This document shows, piece after piece, positions 25,533 to 35,282 of a stretch of DNA of 64,000 nt. Origin of the DNA: RGIG3701 sp030530205 (GTDB taxonomy: Bacteria > Planctomycetota > Planctomycetia > Pirellulales > Thermoguttaceae); the NCBI GenBank assembly GCA_030530205.1, contig JAUMVK010000017.1:1-64000 (forward strand), read 5' to 3'. The notes beneath the pieces were generated by a model that was given only the letters and a program-made list of their open reading frames with translations, did no database searches and was not told the DNA's origin. Position 1 is the stretch's first letter, and every line of letters starts with the position of its first letter. The position numbers were made by a program, and so were the translations under genes.

Positions 25533-28500
25533 ATGAAACCTTCCTTTTTCCTCACGTTTTTGTTCGCCGCCTCCTTCGCTTTCGCGGCCGAGTTCAAACC
25601 CGTTTCGGTCTGGACGGCCGACGAAGTGTTCCCCAACCCGCCGGGGCGGTACGCGATCGAGCGCATGATCGACGGCGATCTGGGAACCTACGCCTGCATT
25701 CTGGACGACACGCGGGACGGAAGCGATGAAAAGGGCGTTTACCCGCCAAAGGCCCAGGCGCCGGTCACGGGACGGTTCATTCTGGACCTCGGCGAAGTCC
25801 GCGAAGTGAAAGGCGTACGCTTCGTCGCCCGGAACGCGGGGGTTCTGACCATGGCCTCGAACGTCACGATCTTCACGTGTGACGATGCTCAGGGAACGCA
25901 GAACTGCCGCGCGATCGTGAGGAACGTGGAGCTCCCGCTCGTTAACTGGTCCAATTCGGCTTTCGTACAGTTGGATGAACCGGTCAAAACCCGATTCCTC
26001 GGCGTGCGGGTCAACGAGTCGAACCAACGCAAGATCAGCTTCAACTGGGACTGGACCATGCGCGACTGGGAAAGGCACCTCGGTCTGCCGAGCTGCGCCG
26101 ACGGCCGGAACCTGAACATTCAGATCGCAGAAATTTCGTGCTTCGACGCGCCTCCCGCCGACGTTCCGGTCAAAAACCCGCCGGAGGTCGCGTTTCCCGA
26201 GTGGCGGCTCCAGCGCGACTGGCTCACACAGGACTGCGGGCTGGACATTCAGCGGGCGTTCCGCGATGCGAATGGAAACGAGTTTGAGAAGCAGCTGGTT
26301 TCCAAAGTCCTGAAAGACTGCACGTTCCTCCCGGCTTCCAAAACCATCGCAGCAGAAGTTGAAACCCTCGCCAAAGACGGCGTCCCCGGGACCGACGCGC
26401 GCTGGAAGACGCTTTACTTCCTGGCCTGCGCCGAGCGCCGAAAAGCCCGCCTCGCCGACCTTCTGACCCGTGCTAACCAGTTCATCTACGTGAAGCACCA
26501 CGTTTTCGGCTCGACCAACGGCCTGATCGGGAAGTACGACATTCCGGACGAGCAGGTTCTTGACGTGACGCCCTCATACAAACCCGGCTCCCAGCTTTGC
26601 CTCGCGACGCTCCACGAAGACGGGACGGTGACGAACGAGGTTTTGATCGAAAAGCCGGAAGGGTGCATTTGCTACCCGACGCTTTCGTACGACGGCAAGA
26701 CGCTGGTCTTCTCGATGCGCAGCGATTTCCGGGACGATTCCCTCTACTTGTACTCGATGGATCTGGGGACGCGGCAGGTGAAGCAGCTCACGTTCCCGCT
26801 AAAAAACGCCGAGGGGAAAGTCCTGCACGTGGCGGACTGCGAGCCGTTTTTCCTTCCCAACGGCCGGATCGTTTTCTCGTCCACCCGCAGCATCCACATC
26901 AGCGACTGCTGGTACAGGGCCTCGGCCGACATTTACTCCTGCGCTGCCGACGGCTCGGACATTCGGCGCATGACGTACGACCAGCTTCAGACCAACCTCC
27001 CGCAAATTCTGGAAGACGGGAAAGTCGTCTTCACGCGCTGGGAGTATAACGACCGGTCGGCGCTCTATAATCACCCGCTCATCTCGATGAACCCGGACGG
27101 CACTCAGCAGACGGAATATTACGGGAACGACTCCATGTTCCCGTCCTCCATTCTCCACGCCCAGCGGATCCCCGGAAGCTCGAAAGTCCTCGCGACGATT
27201 TCCGGCCATCATACGATCTACAAAGGAAAGCTCGGAATCGTGGACCGCACGCAAGGGACTCAGGGCGACGAGGGGATCACGCTGGTGAACACAAAACTCG
27301 ACGGAACTCTCGGCTCGGAACACGCCGACGTGAAGCCGCGCGGGATCGAAGATTTCATGATCGACATTTTCGGGCAGATCGGCCCCCAGTACGCGCACCC
27401 GTTTGCGTTCGACGAGGAAAATTTCCTCTGCTCGTTCGTTCCGGAAGGCTCCCCACGGACGTTCGGCCCGCTGAATCCCCCGTTCGGCGCGTACTACATG
27501 AAACCCGACGGGACGCGCGAGCTGCTCGCCTTCGACCCGTGGCAGGGAACCGGCCGGATCGTCCCGGTGATGAAGCAGACCGTCCCGCCCGACCGCGGGG
27601 ACCACGTGGATCTGGACGATAATTTCGGGACTTTTTACCTCCAGAACGTTTACTTTGGCCCCGGTTTGAAAGGAATCGAGCCAGGAAAAGCGAAAAAACT
27701 CCGCGTCGTGGCGCTCGAGTACCGCTGCTGCAGGATGGGTTACGGCCAGAACGGCGGCGAGTGCGAGACCGGCCTTTGCCAGACGCCCATTTCGCTCAAT
27801 TCCGGAAGCTGGGACGTAAAACACGTCATCGGCGAGGTCGAGATCGAGGAGGACGGCAGCTGCTGCTTCCAGGTCCCCGCGCGCCTGCCGGTCTATTTCC
27901 AGGTCCTCGACGAAAACGGCTTCACGCTCCAATCGATGCGCAGCTGGGCAACGCTCATGAACGGCGAGCAGTTTGCCTGCCTGGGCTGCCACGAGAACAA
28001 AAACGACGCGCTGACCACCTCCCAGCGGGGTTCCACCCTCGCGATGCGCAAACCGATCCAGATCCCACGGCGGCTCGACGGTTCACTCCACCCGCTCGTC
28101 GCGGAGTACCAGAACGCCTCGTGGCTCGACTCGACGGACCTTTACCTCGGGATCCAGCGTCCCAGGTCGCTCGACCCGAACGCGCCCGTGGACGGTTTCA
28201 GCTACCGGCAGGAAATTCAGCCGATTCTGGACCGCCACTGCGTCAAGTGCCACGACGGGAAGAACGAAAAAACCACGCTCTGCCTCACGGGCGAGATTGC
28301 GAAGCCGGAAACGATTTCGCTCATCGGCGCGGGGAACGTGGACCCGAAACGGGCGTACACGCGGTCGTACGTGGAGCTTACGACTTCCGGAAAGCCGGAC
28401 GGGAACCCGTGGATGACCTGGCTGAAGCCCCGCAGCCGCGCGGAGATGCTCCCGCCCAAAATGTACGGAGCGGTAAACAGTCCAAAGATTTTCACGTACT

Positions 28501-28700
28501 TTGAACCTTCCCACTACGGTGTCCAGATGAGCGACGCGGAAAAGCGCACGTTCGCCTGCTGGCTCGACCTTCTGATCCCGTTCTGCGGCTCCTACTGCGA
28601 AGCGAACACGTGGACCGACGAGGAAAAGAAGGAGTACGAATACTTCCAGGAAAAACGCCGGATCTACGCCGAAGAAGAGCGCAAGACCCTCAAGAAATGA
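25533..28700 (+). CDS. HzsA-related secreted diheme beta-propeller protein (copy 2)
   Basis: 1055 residues, signal peptide MKPSFFLTFLFAASFAFAA. Same order as copy 1 with clear similarity along the whole length: N-terminal discoidin-like region, extra helical insertion near residues 230-310, propeller strands (SYDGKTLVFSMR, GRIVFSSTRS, KVVFTRWEYNDRS), heme motifs CLGCH (816-820) and CVKCH (903-907). Both copies share FSYxQEIQPI before the second heme and EYEYFQ near the end. Likely a tandem duplication with later divergence. The periplasmic location and heme attachment need a cytochrome c maturation system, which is not in the window. No ribosome-binding site stands out. Confidence 0.78.
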   Translation: MKPSFFLTFLFAASFAFAAEFKPVSVWTADEVFPNPPGRYAIERMIDGDLGTYACILDDTRDGSDEKGVYPPKAQAPVTGRFILDLGEVREVKGVRFVARNAGVLTMASNVTIFTCDDAQGTQNCRAIVRNVELPLVNWSNSAFVQLDEPVKTRFLGVRVNESNQRKISFNWDWTMRDWERHLGLPSCADGRNLNIQIAEISCFDAPPADVPVKNPPEVAFPEWRLQRDWLTQDCGLDIQRAFRDANGNEFEKQLVSKVLKDCTFLPASKTIAAEVETLAKDGVPGTDARWKTLYFLACAERRKARLADLLTRANQFIYVKHHVFGSTNGLIGKYDIPDEQVLDVTPSYKPGSQLCLATLHEDGTVTNEVLIEKPEGCICYPTLSYDGKTLVFSMRSDFRDDSLYLYSMDLGTRQVKQLTFPLKNAEGKVLHVADCEPFFLPNGRIVFSSTRSIHISDCWYRASADIYSCAADGSDIRRMTYDQLQTNLPQILEDGKVVFTRWEYNDRSALYNHPLISMNPDGTQQTEYYGNDSMFPSSILHAQRIPGSSKVLATISGHHTIYKGKLGIVDRTQGTQGDEGITLVNTKLDGTLGSEHADVKPRGIEDFMIDIFGQIGPQYAHPFAFDEENFLCSFVPEGSPRTFGPLNPPFGAYYMKPDGTRELLAFDPWQGTGRIVPVMKQTVPPDRGDHVDLDDNFGTFYLQNVYFGPGLKGIEPGKAKKLRVVALEYRCCRMGYGQNGGECETGLCQTPISLNSGSWDVKHVIGEVEIEEDGSCCFQVPARLPVYFQVLDENGFTLQSMRSWATLMNGEQFACLGCHENKNDALTTSQRGSTLAMRKPIQIPRRLDGSLHPLVAEYQNASWLDSTDLYLGIQRPRSLDPNAPVDGFSYRQEIQPILDRHCVKCHDGKNEKTTLCLTGEIAKPETISLIGAGNVDPKRAYTRSYVELTTSGKPDGNPWMTWLKPRSRAEMLPPKMYGAVNSPKIFTYFEPSHYGVQMSDAEKRTFACWLDLLIPFCGSYCEANTWTDEEKKEYEYFQEKRRIYAEEERKTLKK

Positions 28701-28743
28701 ACGTTCCAATTCCTCCCACCACCTGCCCCAGAAAGACCCAATC

Positions 28744-31700
28744 ATGAAGTCCTTCCTGAAATCCTTAATCGTTTTCGTTTCGATTTTTTCGGCCTCGGTT
28801 TCTTTTGGGGCCTTGACGCTCAAAGTGCAGGAGATCCCCGAGTCGGGTCTGGTGATGGCGCGCGTCCCGGCCCGCGTTTTGGCTTTCCTCCTGGAAACGG
28901 ACCCGCAGAATATTCAGGTCCGTCTTGGCGAAACCGCGATTCCGGCCCAGTACGCCGGCGAGACGCTGGTTTTCCAATGCGACGAAAATCTGATCGCACG
29001 GTCGAAAGACCAGGTCCTTGAATTCACGCTGGAACCGGTCGTTTCCGATCCGAACGTTAAAGGCCCGGAGCAGGTCGCGGCGTTTCAGGTCGAAAACTCC
29101 GAGTTCCGGATCACTCACGAAGCGGCCAAACGCGGCGCGTTCCCCAGTCGGGTCGAGTTCCTGAAGACCGGCCGCGTGCTCGACTCGCTGGCGTTTCACG
29201 ACCGGCTCTACGGCGATGGAAAGCAGTGGGGCGTGAATCTGGACCCGAACCCGACGCTGGAACTCCTTTCGGACGGCCCGATCTGCACGGTCGTGCGAAC
29301 GCGCGGCTTTTACTCGATCAACGGCAAACCCTCGGAATCCGGCACGAACGCCGCGTACGAGTGGTTTTACTTCAAGACGATTCCGGGCCTGATTTACGTC
29401 AAGGCCGTCGCCCGGCAGGAACGGCCGCGTGAGTGGCGAGAGGCGCATTTCCTCGAGATCCACCCGAATGATCCGAATATCACCGAGTGGGCGGGACTGA
29501 ATGCTCCCAAAGGCTCCGCAGCCACCGCAGAATTCAAGACCGGGACCTTTACCGGCGCCGACGCGCAAAATTCTTTCAGCCAGTTCGGGGCGGTTTCCGA
29601 TGGAAAAAACTTCCTCGCGCTCTCCGGTGGTTGTGGAACCTACGACGGGTTAGGTGGCTATGGGCCATACCTGCACGCCGACATGTATATGGCCTGGAAC
29701 TCGTGGGATTCTGAGCGCAGATCGTGGGTGGCCTGGATGGCGGCTCGTTCGTTTGAGTCGCTCGATGAGTTCCGGGCTTTTGGGAAAAAATTCTTCGTGA
29801 AACCATTTGCGCCCTACGTAAAACTTGAAATTTCTGACGATGTTTCCTCACTGGCAGATATTAAGGAACCGTGGCGCAAAGAGATCGCGAAGTCACTGCT
29901 CCTTTCGGGAGCGACGATCCCAAAGCCGTTTTACGGGACGGTGGAACAAACCTCACCGGGCATTGAATACCTCAGTGACGAACTGATTCTGGTAAAAAGC
30001 CGGGATCTGGCTGCACTTCTGGAGAAGAAAACCGGTTCTCTTCGGCTTTTGACTCTGGCGGATAAAAACTCCGGTACATGTTTCACGACCGGAGAGGGGG
30101 AGCCGCTTTTCCGGTTGAATTTTCGCAAGATTCAAAAGTCTGAAAACCCTGACGAAAAACCGTTCGAGAATTTTACAGTTTCGTCGGATTCGACCTGGAA
30201 GTCCATCGAGCTTAAACCGCTTGGGTCAGGGGCAGAATTTCGTTTCTGTTCACCGAAGGTCCTTGCACTTGGTGACACGGAGATTCCCGTCGAAGTGACG
30301 CTTCAGCTTCAGGCTGACCAAGAAAAAGATGGGATCCGGTTGAACTGGAGCGGAAAAAGCGGCTCCGACGAGTACACTCTGATGGAATTCTGGCCGGGCT
30401 TGCTCACGTGCGGCGATTTTGGCCCAAGTGTAACGGCGTATTACCCCGGGACGAGTGGTTCTTTGGTGCGTCATGCTCCTCAAAGCTCCGTAAATTACCG
30501 CGCAAGTTACCCGGCTGGCTGGTGCGTCATGCCCTGGTTTGCGGCCTGGGATGAAGAAACGGGCGCGGGGGTTTACCTCGGCGTTCATGATCCGGACGGT
30601 TCCCACAAAGAGCTGAGAATGACGGCGTTCCCCGGGAAATCCGCGTTCCAAATGGCGTTTTTGTACCCGATCCCGAACCAGACGATTTCGGGAAACGCCT
30701 TCGATGGCACCGGCGAGGTGGTTCTCCGCTCGTTCCGCGGGGACTGGGTGGACGCCGCGACGATTTACCGCGACTGGGTCAGGCAAAATGCGAAGTGGTT
30801 CCCGACGCTCGACGAAAACGGCCGCCCCGACTCCTCCCAGTGTTTGAAGGAACTCAACGTCTGGGCGCAGGATGGCGGCACGGGAGAATCCGTGTACGAG
30901 CGGACGAAAGCATTTCATGAGGCGTTTGGCGTCCAGACCGCTTTGCACTGGTACTGCTGGCACAAGAACCCGTTCGATAATGATTACCCGCACTACGTCC
31001 CGATGGACGGTTTCCGCGAGGCGGTAGAGAAGATCCAGGGCGAAAACCAGACCTTCGTCATGCCATACATCAACGGGCGGCTTTGGGATTCCCGAGACCG
31101 CGGCCTTGAGGACTTTCAGTTCACCTCCATCGCGCTTCCGGCCGTGGCGAAAAAAGAAAACGGCGAGCCGTTTATCGAGTCGTACGGAAGCAAAGAGGCG
31201 GACGGTTCGCCCGTCAAGTTGGGCGTGATGTGCCCGAGCGCCGAGCTGTGGCGGAACAAAATGCACACCACGGTCGCGGGTCTGATGAACGATCAATCGG
31301 TCAAAGGGGTTTATATGGATCAGATCGCCGCGGCGGCGCCGGTCCTCTGCATGGATCCAACGCACGGTCACCCACTGGGCGGCGGATCATGGTGGCGCGA
31401 ATCTTACGAGAAAATGCTGACTGAGATCCGTGGCGACGTGCTGAAAAACGGAACGCCCGCTTCTCCCGCGTCGGAACGCTTCATCACGTCCGAGTGCAAC
31501 GCCGAGGTGTACGCGAATCGGCTCGACGCATTCCTGACCTGGCACGTGCAGGCGGATGATGGGGTCCCGGCCCTGGCGTTCGTTTATGGCGGCGCGATCC
31601 AGTGTTTCGGCAGAAATTACGGTGGCTGCTCCGATCAGGCGTTCCGGATGAAAGCGGCCCAGCAGCTTGTTTACGGGGAGCAGATAGGCTGGTTCAGCCT

Positions 31701-32181
31701 CTCAACGGTCAAACGCGAGGACCTGATGAAGTACCTGCGCCCGCTCGTCCGGTTCCGCAGCCAGATCCACCCGTACTTCTGGCGTGGGGAAATGGCGCGG
31801 CCGGCGAAATTCCTCGCGGAGCTTCCGAAAATCACCGACGACTGGAACTGGCACGGCCCGACGCCCGTCACGATGGAAGCCGTGCAGACCGGCACGTGGC
31901 GGATCGTTTCGTACCCGACCGACCCTCAAACTCAGAAACGCGACTGGAACTCAGGCAAGACCGAAAAGGCCGTGGTGATTTTCACGAATTTCTCGACCGA
32001 ACCGGTCCAAAGCCGCGTTTCTCTGAACGTTCACGAGCTTGGTTTCCCGGAAGGCGCGAAGCTCAAATTTGAGAAAATCGACTCAGAAGGAGTACGGACG
32101 CCACTTTCCACGGATTTCCTGAACGGTGAGATCATGTTCCCGGCACTGGAGACGTGGGGCATGGAAATCATCGGAGAGTAG
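28744..32181 (+). CDS. Secreted DUF6259-like glycoside hydrolase
   Basis: 1145 residues with a signal peptide (MKSFLKSLIVFVSIFSASVSFGA). Residues about 20-560 are beta-rich. A segment ending in DWVDAATIYRDWVRQNAKWFP leads into a TIM-barrel-like region (about 680-960) with ALHWYCWHKNPFDNDYP, GVYMDQIAAA and SERFITSECNAE; the Asp in VYMDQ and Glu in TSECNAE are candidate catalytic residues. The pattern matches DUF6259 proteins and resembles the gene at 17328 in the YMDQ/LFDQ block. It lies 43 bases after the second HzsA-related gene in the same direction, so co-transcription is likely. Substrate unknown. Confidence 0.68.
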   Translation: MKSFLKSLIVFVSIFSASVSFGALTLKVQEIPESGLVMARVPARVLAFLLETDPQNIQVRLGETAIPAQYAGETLVFQCDENLIARSKDQVLEFTLEPVVSDPNVKGPEQVAAFQVENSEFRITHEAAKRGAFPSRVEFLKTGRVLDSLAFHDRLYGDGKQWGVNLDPNPTLELLSDGPICTVVRTRGFYSINGKPSESGTNAAYEWFYFKTIPGLIYVKAVARQERPREWREAHFLEIHPNDPNITEWAGLNAPKGSAATAEFKTGTFTGADAQNSFSQFGAVSDGKNFLALSGGCGTYDGLGGYGPYLHADMYMAWNSWDSERRSWVAWMAARSFESLDEFRAFGKKFFVKPFAPYVKLEISDDVSSLADIKEPWRKEIAKSLLLSGATIPKPFYGTVEQTSPGIEYLSDELILVKSRDLAALLEKKTGSLRLLTLADKNSGTCFTTGEGEPLFRLNFRKIQKSENPDEKPFENFTVSSDSTWKSIELKPLGSGAEFRFCSPKVLALGDTEIPVEVTLQLQADQEKDGIRLNWSGKSGSDEYTLMEFWPGLLTCGDFGPSVTAYYPGTSGSLVRHAPQSSVNYRASYPAGWCVMPWFAAWDEETGAGVYLGVHDPDGSHKELRMTAFPGKSAFQMAFLYPIPNQTISGNAFDGTGEVVLRSFRGDWVDAATIYRDWVRQNAKWFPTLDENGRPDSSQCLKELNVWAQDGGTGESVYERTKAFHEAFGVQTALHWYCWHKNPFDNDYPHYVPMDGFREAVEKIQGENQTFVMPYINGRLWDSRDRGLEDFQFTSIALPAVAKKENGEPFIESYGSKEADGSPVKLGVMCPSAELWRNKMHTTVAGLMNDQSVKGVYMDQIAAAAPVLCMDPTHGHPLGGGSWWRESYEKMLTEIRGDVLKNGTPASPASERFITSECNAEVYANRLDAFLTWHVQADDGVPALAFVYGGAIQCFGRNYGGCSDQAFRMKAAQQLVYGEQIGWFSLSTVKREDLMKYLRPLVRFRSQIHPYFWRGEMARPAKFLAELPKITDDWNWHGPTPVTMEAVQTGTWRIVSYPTDPQTQKRDWNSGKTEKAVVIFTNFSTEPVQSRVSLNVHELGFPEGAKLKFEKIDSEGVRTPLSTDFLNGEIMFPALETWGMEIIGE

Positions 32182-32248
32182 GCCGAAAAAGACCCAATTT
32201 TTTGAAAAGTTTTTCCAAAACCTGGAGCGCGTCCCGCTTCAGGTTTTC

Positions 32249-32369
32249 ATTTAAACACGGATTTCCACGGATTAAAAGGATTTACGCAGATTTTTAAAGA
32301 AAGAAGCTCGAAGTCTTTTCTGAAAAAATCCTTTTAATCCCTTAAATCCGTGGAAATCCGTGTTTAAAT
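32249..32369. repeat. 121-bp inverted repeat, copy B
   Basis: Same family as 22086-22219: arms ATTTAAACACGGATT (32249-32263) and AATCCGTGTTTAAAT (32355-32369), inner pairs TTCCACGGATTAAAAGGATT / AATCC..AAATCCGTGGAA. It sits in the gap between the convergent DUF6259-like and SGNH genes and is a good candidate for a two-way terminator. Confidence 0.85.
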
Positions 32370-32404
32370 CAAGCATTCCTGTGCGACGGGCATGGTGTTT
32401 TAGC

Positions 32405-33712
32405 TCACTCAAAGAGCTTCATCAGCGCGTCGGCGAAAAGGCTCATCCCGAGTTTGTTCGGGTGGTTAATATTATTCACCATGAGGGTCGAGTATGGGAT
32501 CCCGCGGCGGTAAAGCTGGCCGTAATAGAACGACGCGTCCGCCAGCGCAATGTGATGTTTCGCGCAGAATTCCTTCAGGCCAGCCACGTAGGAGCGCGGG
32601 TCGTCGTCGATCCCAAACTCGCTCGAAAGCCCCATCCAGTCGGCACGGACGTAATGCGGCGAGCAGATGATCCACTCGATCCCACGCTCCTGAAAATCGG
32701 CCAGGATCCCGGAATATTCGGTTTCCACTTTCTCAGGGTTAAACCCGGAATCATTCACGAACTCCATCACGACCAGGTCCGGTTTCACGTCCAGGACCTT
32801 TTCTTTGTAGTTCTTCGGCGAACCGGCCGGCTCGTTACGGTAGGAGCGCGAGTTTCGTCCGCCCCAGCCCTCGTGGATCAGCTCGATTTTCGCCTGCGGG
32901 AAACGCTTCTGGAGGCGCGTGACGAATTGAGACTGCCAGCGGTCCTCGTCGGGAAGGAACCCGCACGCCGTCACCGAGTCGCCCCACGCCATGATCCGGA
33001 CCGTTTCGCCGCGTTCCAGTTTTCCATAAACCGTCGGGATCGTGTCCTTCGCCAGGAACATCGGTTTGTACTCTTTCGGCGTCGAGGTCGGGAAAAGGTT
33101 TTTCTCGCTCAGCCGGTCGATTCGGCCGGAAATCCAGACCGTCCCGAGGAGTTTCTCTCCCGCGGGGATTTCCGGAAGTTCCGGGTTTGCAACGTGCGAT
33201 TCGCCCTGAATGAGGTTGAACGAGCCGTCCTCGTTCAGAACGATCGCGTCGATGCGCATTTTGCCAAACTGGTAGCTGACATAAACCTTCTGGCCCTCGG
33301 CGATTTTTCCATCTGCGATCCGACCAATGTTTCCCCACTCTACGTCGAGTTGATAATCCGCGTCACGCTGGAACGTCACGGCATTCGGGTCGCTTGAGGG
33401 AGCGCTGCGTACGACTTCGGACTCGGGCAGAAACGCGTAGCGTACAGCGCACTCGTACGCACGGACCCCGGCAAACGGCTGCGCCTTGCGCCACGGCGGG
33501 CCCGCGGGGTTGAAAAGCGGAAGGACCATTTCTTCGTCGGTGACCTGCGTGAGTTTGGCGGGTTCGATCGCGAAATCCTGCGTGTGTCCGGCATAAGTCA
33601 CGCGAACCGACCAGTCACCGGTCAGTTCCATCTTCGCGATTTCCTCGTCAGCCAGAACGAAGGAACAGAGAGTAAAAAAAACAGTGAGGAAAAAGGGAAA
33701 ACACTTATGCAT
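32405..33712 (-). CDS. Secreted SGNH/GDSL-type esterase
   Basis: 435 residues from the ATG at 33712, which has AAAGG upstream and opens a signal peptide (MHKCFPFFLTVFFTLCSFVLA). Residues about 20-220 are beta-rich. The SGNH part begins at IMAWGDSVTACGF (block I Ser), then GWGGRNSRS (block II/III Gly and Asn), VVMEFVNDSG (block III), and ends with NNINHPNKLG, where His would be the catalytic base. Such enzymes remove acetyl or other acyl groups from carbohydrates, fitting the glycan theme of the window. It follows the rnf terminator in the same direction and is likely transcribed on its own. Confidence 0.75.
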   Translation of the reverse strand: MHKCFPFFLTVFFTLCSFVLADEEIAKMELTGDWSVRVTYAGHTQDFAIEPAKLTQVTDEEMVLPLFNPAGPPWRKAQPFAGVRAYECAVRYAFLPESEVVRSAPSSDPNAVTFQRDADYQLDVEWGNIGRIADGKIAEGQKVYVSYQFGKMRIDAIVLNEDGSFNLIQGESHVANPELPEIPAGEKLLGTVWISGRIDRLSEKNLFPTSTPKEYKPMFLAKDTIPTVYGKLERGETVRIMAWGDSVTACGFLPDEDRWQSQFVTRLQKRFPQAKIELIHEGWGGRNSRSYRNEPAGSPKNYKEKVLDVKPDLVVMEFVNDSGFNPEKVETEYSGILADFQERGIEWIICSPHYVRADWMGLSSEFGIDDDPRSYVAGLKEFCAKHHIALADASFYYGQLYRRGIPYSTLMVNNINHPNKLGMSLFADALMKLFE

Positions 33713-33756
33713 GGTGGGAAACCTTTCAGAACCAAAAGAATGACGGCAAAAACGAT

Positions 33757-33786
33757 CCGGGAGGATCGATTGCGCGTTCCTCCCGG
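33757..33786 (-). terminator. Intrinsic terminator of the rnf operon
   Basis: On the minus strand a 9-bp perfect stem CCGGGAGGA / TCCTCCCGG with a 12-base loop is followed by ATCG and TTTTT. It lies 40 bases after the rnfA stop, showing that the operon ends there. Confidence 0.78.
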
Positions 33787-33826
33787 TTAAAATCAAAATC
33801 AACGATAAAAGAACCAAACCAACGGC

Positions 33827-34576
33827 CTATAGCTGAGCCCGTTCTACATTCTGAGCAGGGGGGGTGTCCTGTGCCTGAGTGGTTTCCTGTTGCTGCGGCT
33901 GAACCAACCGCTGGATACCTTTATCGACTCCCGAGAACCCCATAAACGCCATGGCCAAAATCGAGGCGGTGATCAGTGCGATGCCCACACCGCGGAATGG
34001 ACCAGGAACTTGCGTCATTTGAAGCTCTTCACGGATGCCGGCCATGATCGTGATCGCGAGCGTGAAGCCTAATCCACCGCCAATCACGTAAACCATTGCC
34101 GTATGCAGGCCCCAAAGGTTGGTCGGCTCCTGGAGGTTTTTCAGGATCTCGAGGCACGCGAACAGAATCGCGCAGTTGGTCGTGATCAGGGGAAGGTACA
34201 CACCGAACGCTTTGTAAAGGGACGGGAAGAACTTCCGCACGTACATTTCGACGAACTGCACGCTCGCGGCGATGACGAAAATGTAAACCAGGTACGAAAG
34301 GATCGAAAGATCCGGCGCAGCACCGTCACCGCCGGCGAGATTCCAGACCCAGACGGGCAGGGGGGCTTCCGGCCTCAAAATGTAATACGTGATCGTCCAG
34401 CTCAAAAAGCCCGCGATGGCCATGACGAAAGTCACCGCGCAGCCCATTCCGAACGCGGTGCTGATTTTCCTCGAAACGCCCAAAAACGGGCAGATCCCGA
34501 CGAAATTCTTCAGCACGAAGTTATTAATCACCGCCGTCGTGACGATGAGAAGCAGCATTTCAATGAGTAAGTCCAT
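33827..34576 (-). CDS. rnfA: Rnf complex membrane subunit A
   Basis: 249 residues with six hydrophobic helices. VINNFVLKNFVGICPFLGVS near the N-terminus is the signature of the RnfA/NqrE family, including the Cys that helps hold an Fe-S centre between RnfA and RnfE. RnfA and RnfE form the core of the inner-membrane ferredoxin:NAD+ oxidoreductase that pumps Na+ or H+. An unusual Gln-rich hydrophilic tail (from about residue 220) follows the last helix. It is the last gene of the operon: a terminator follows and no rnfB is found after it, where it lies in many clusters. Confidence 0.9.
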   Translation of the reverse strand: MDLLIEMLLLIVTTAVINNFVLKNFVGICPFLGVSRKISTAFGMGCAVTFVMAIAGFLSWTITYYILRPEAPLPVWVWNLAGGDGAAPDLSILSYLVYIFVIAASVQFVEMYVRKFFPSLYKAFGVYLPLITTNCAILFACLEILKNLQEPTNLWGLHTAMVYVIGGGLGFTLAITIMAGIREELQMTQVPGPFRGVGIALITASILAMAFMGFSGVDKGIQRLVQPQQQETTQAQDTPPAQNVERAQL

Positions 34577-34598
34577 GGTTTTCTTTCTTTTTTAGCCT

Positions 34599-35213
34599 TC
34601 ACTCAGTTTTGATTTTCGATTGGATGAAATTCACCGCAGCGAGCAAAACGCCGAGCGTCATGAATGCGCCGGGCGGGAGGATCATGATGCTCCACGGCGT
34701 CCAGATTTCCGGCGGAAGAACCGTGAAGCCCAGCCACGTGCCCGAGCCGAGAATTTCCCGGACGGTCGCGATCGACGCAAGTCCCAGCGTGAACCCGATC
34801 CCGACGCCCAAAGCGTCGCACGCCGAGATGAACGGGTTTTGGAGAGAAGCGCACGCCTCGCACCGGGAAATGATGATGCAGTTCACGATAATCAACGGAA
34901 TGTAAGGCCCGAGCTGCTTGCTCATCTCGTACATGTAGGCGGCCAGGATCCGGTCCACTACCGTCACAAAAGTCGCGATCGTCAGCGTGAAAACCAGGAT
35001 CCGCAAGTGCGGCTTGAGCAGATTGCGAATCAGGCTGATCATGATGTTGGAGCAGAAAAGCACGAACGTGGTCGCCGCGGCCATGGTAAGCGCAGCCTGC
35101 ATGTTATTCGTGACCGCCAGCGTCGGGCACATACCAAGCAGAAGCCGATAGGTCGGGTTTTCCGGGATGATCCCATTGATGAAACGTTGACCTGCTGAAG
35201 GTAAAGTCTTCAT
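34599..35213 (-). CDS. rnfE: Rnf complex membrane subunit E
   Basis: 204 residues, about six transmembrane helices. NPTYRLLLGMCPTLAVTN matches the RnfE/NqrD N-terminal motif with the conserved Cys that pairs with RnfA, and IPLIIVNCIIISRCEA is the second conserved block. AAGGA lies before the ATG. Twenty-two bases separate it from rnfA. RnfE is the partner of RnfA in the membrane part of the complex. Confidence 0.9.
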   Translation of the reverse strand: MKTLPSAGQRFINGIIPENPTYRLLLGMCPTLAVTNNMQAALTMAAATTFVLFCSNIMISLIRNLLKPHLRILVFTLTIATFVTVVDRILAAYMYEMSKQLGPYIPLIIVNCIIISRCEACASLQNPFISACDALGVGIGFTLGLASIATVREILGSGTWLGFTVLPPEIWTPWSIMILPPGAFMTLGVLLAAVNFIQSKIKTE

Positions 35214-35282
35214 TTTTTTATCCTTTTGAGCCGATGGGGAAGATTACACGTCTTGCCCAATCCGCCCTTTTGATTTGATGGT

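Noticed and set aside
22333..28700. True anammox hydrazine synthase
   Set aside because: The HzsA-like order of domains is present, but the genes for the beta and gamma subunits, hydrazine dehydrogenase and any nitrogen metabolism are absent, and the family is broad.
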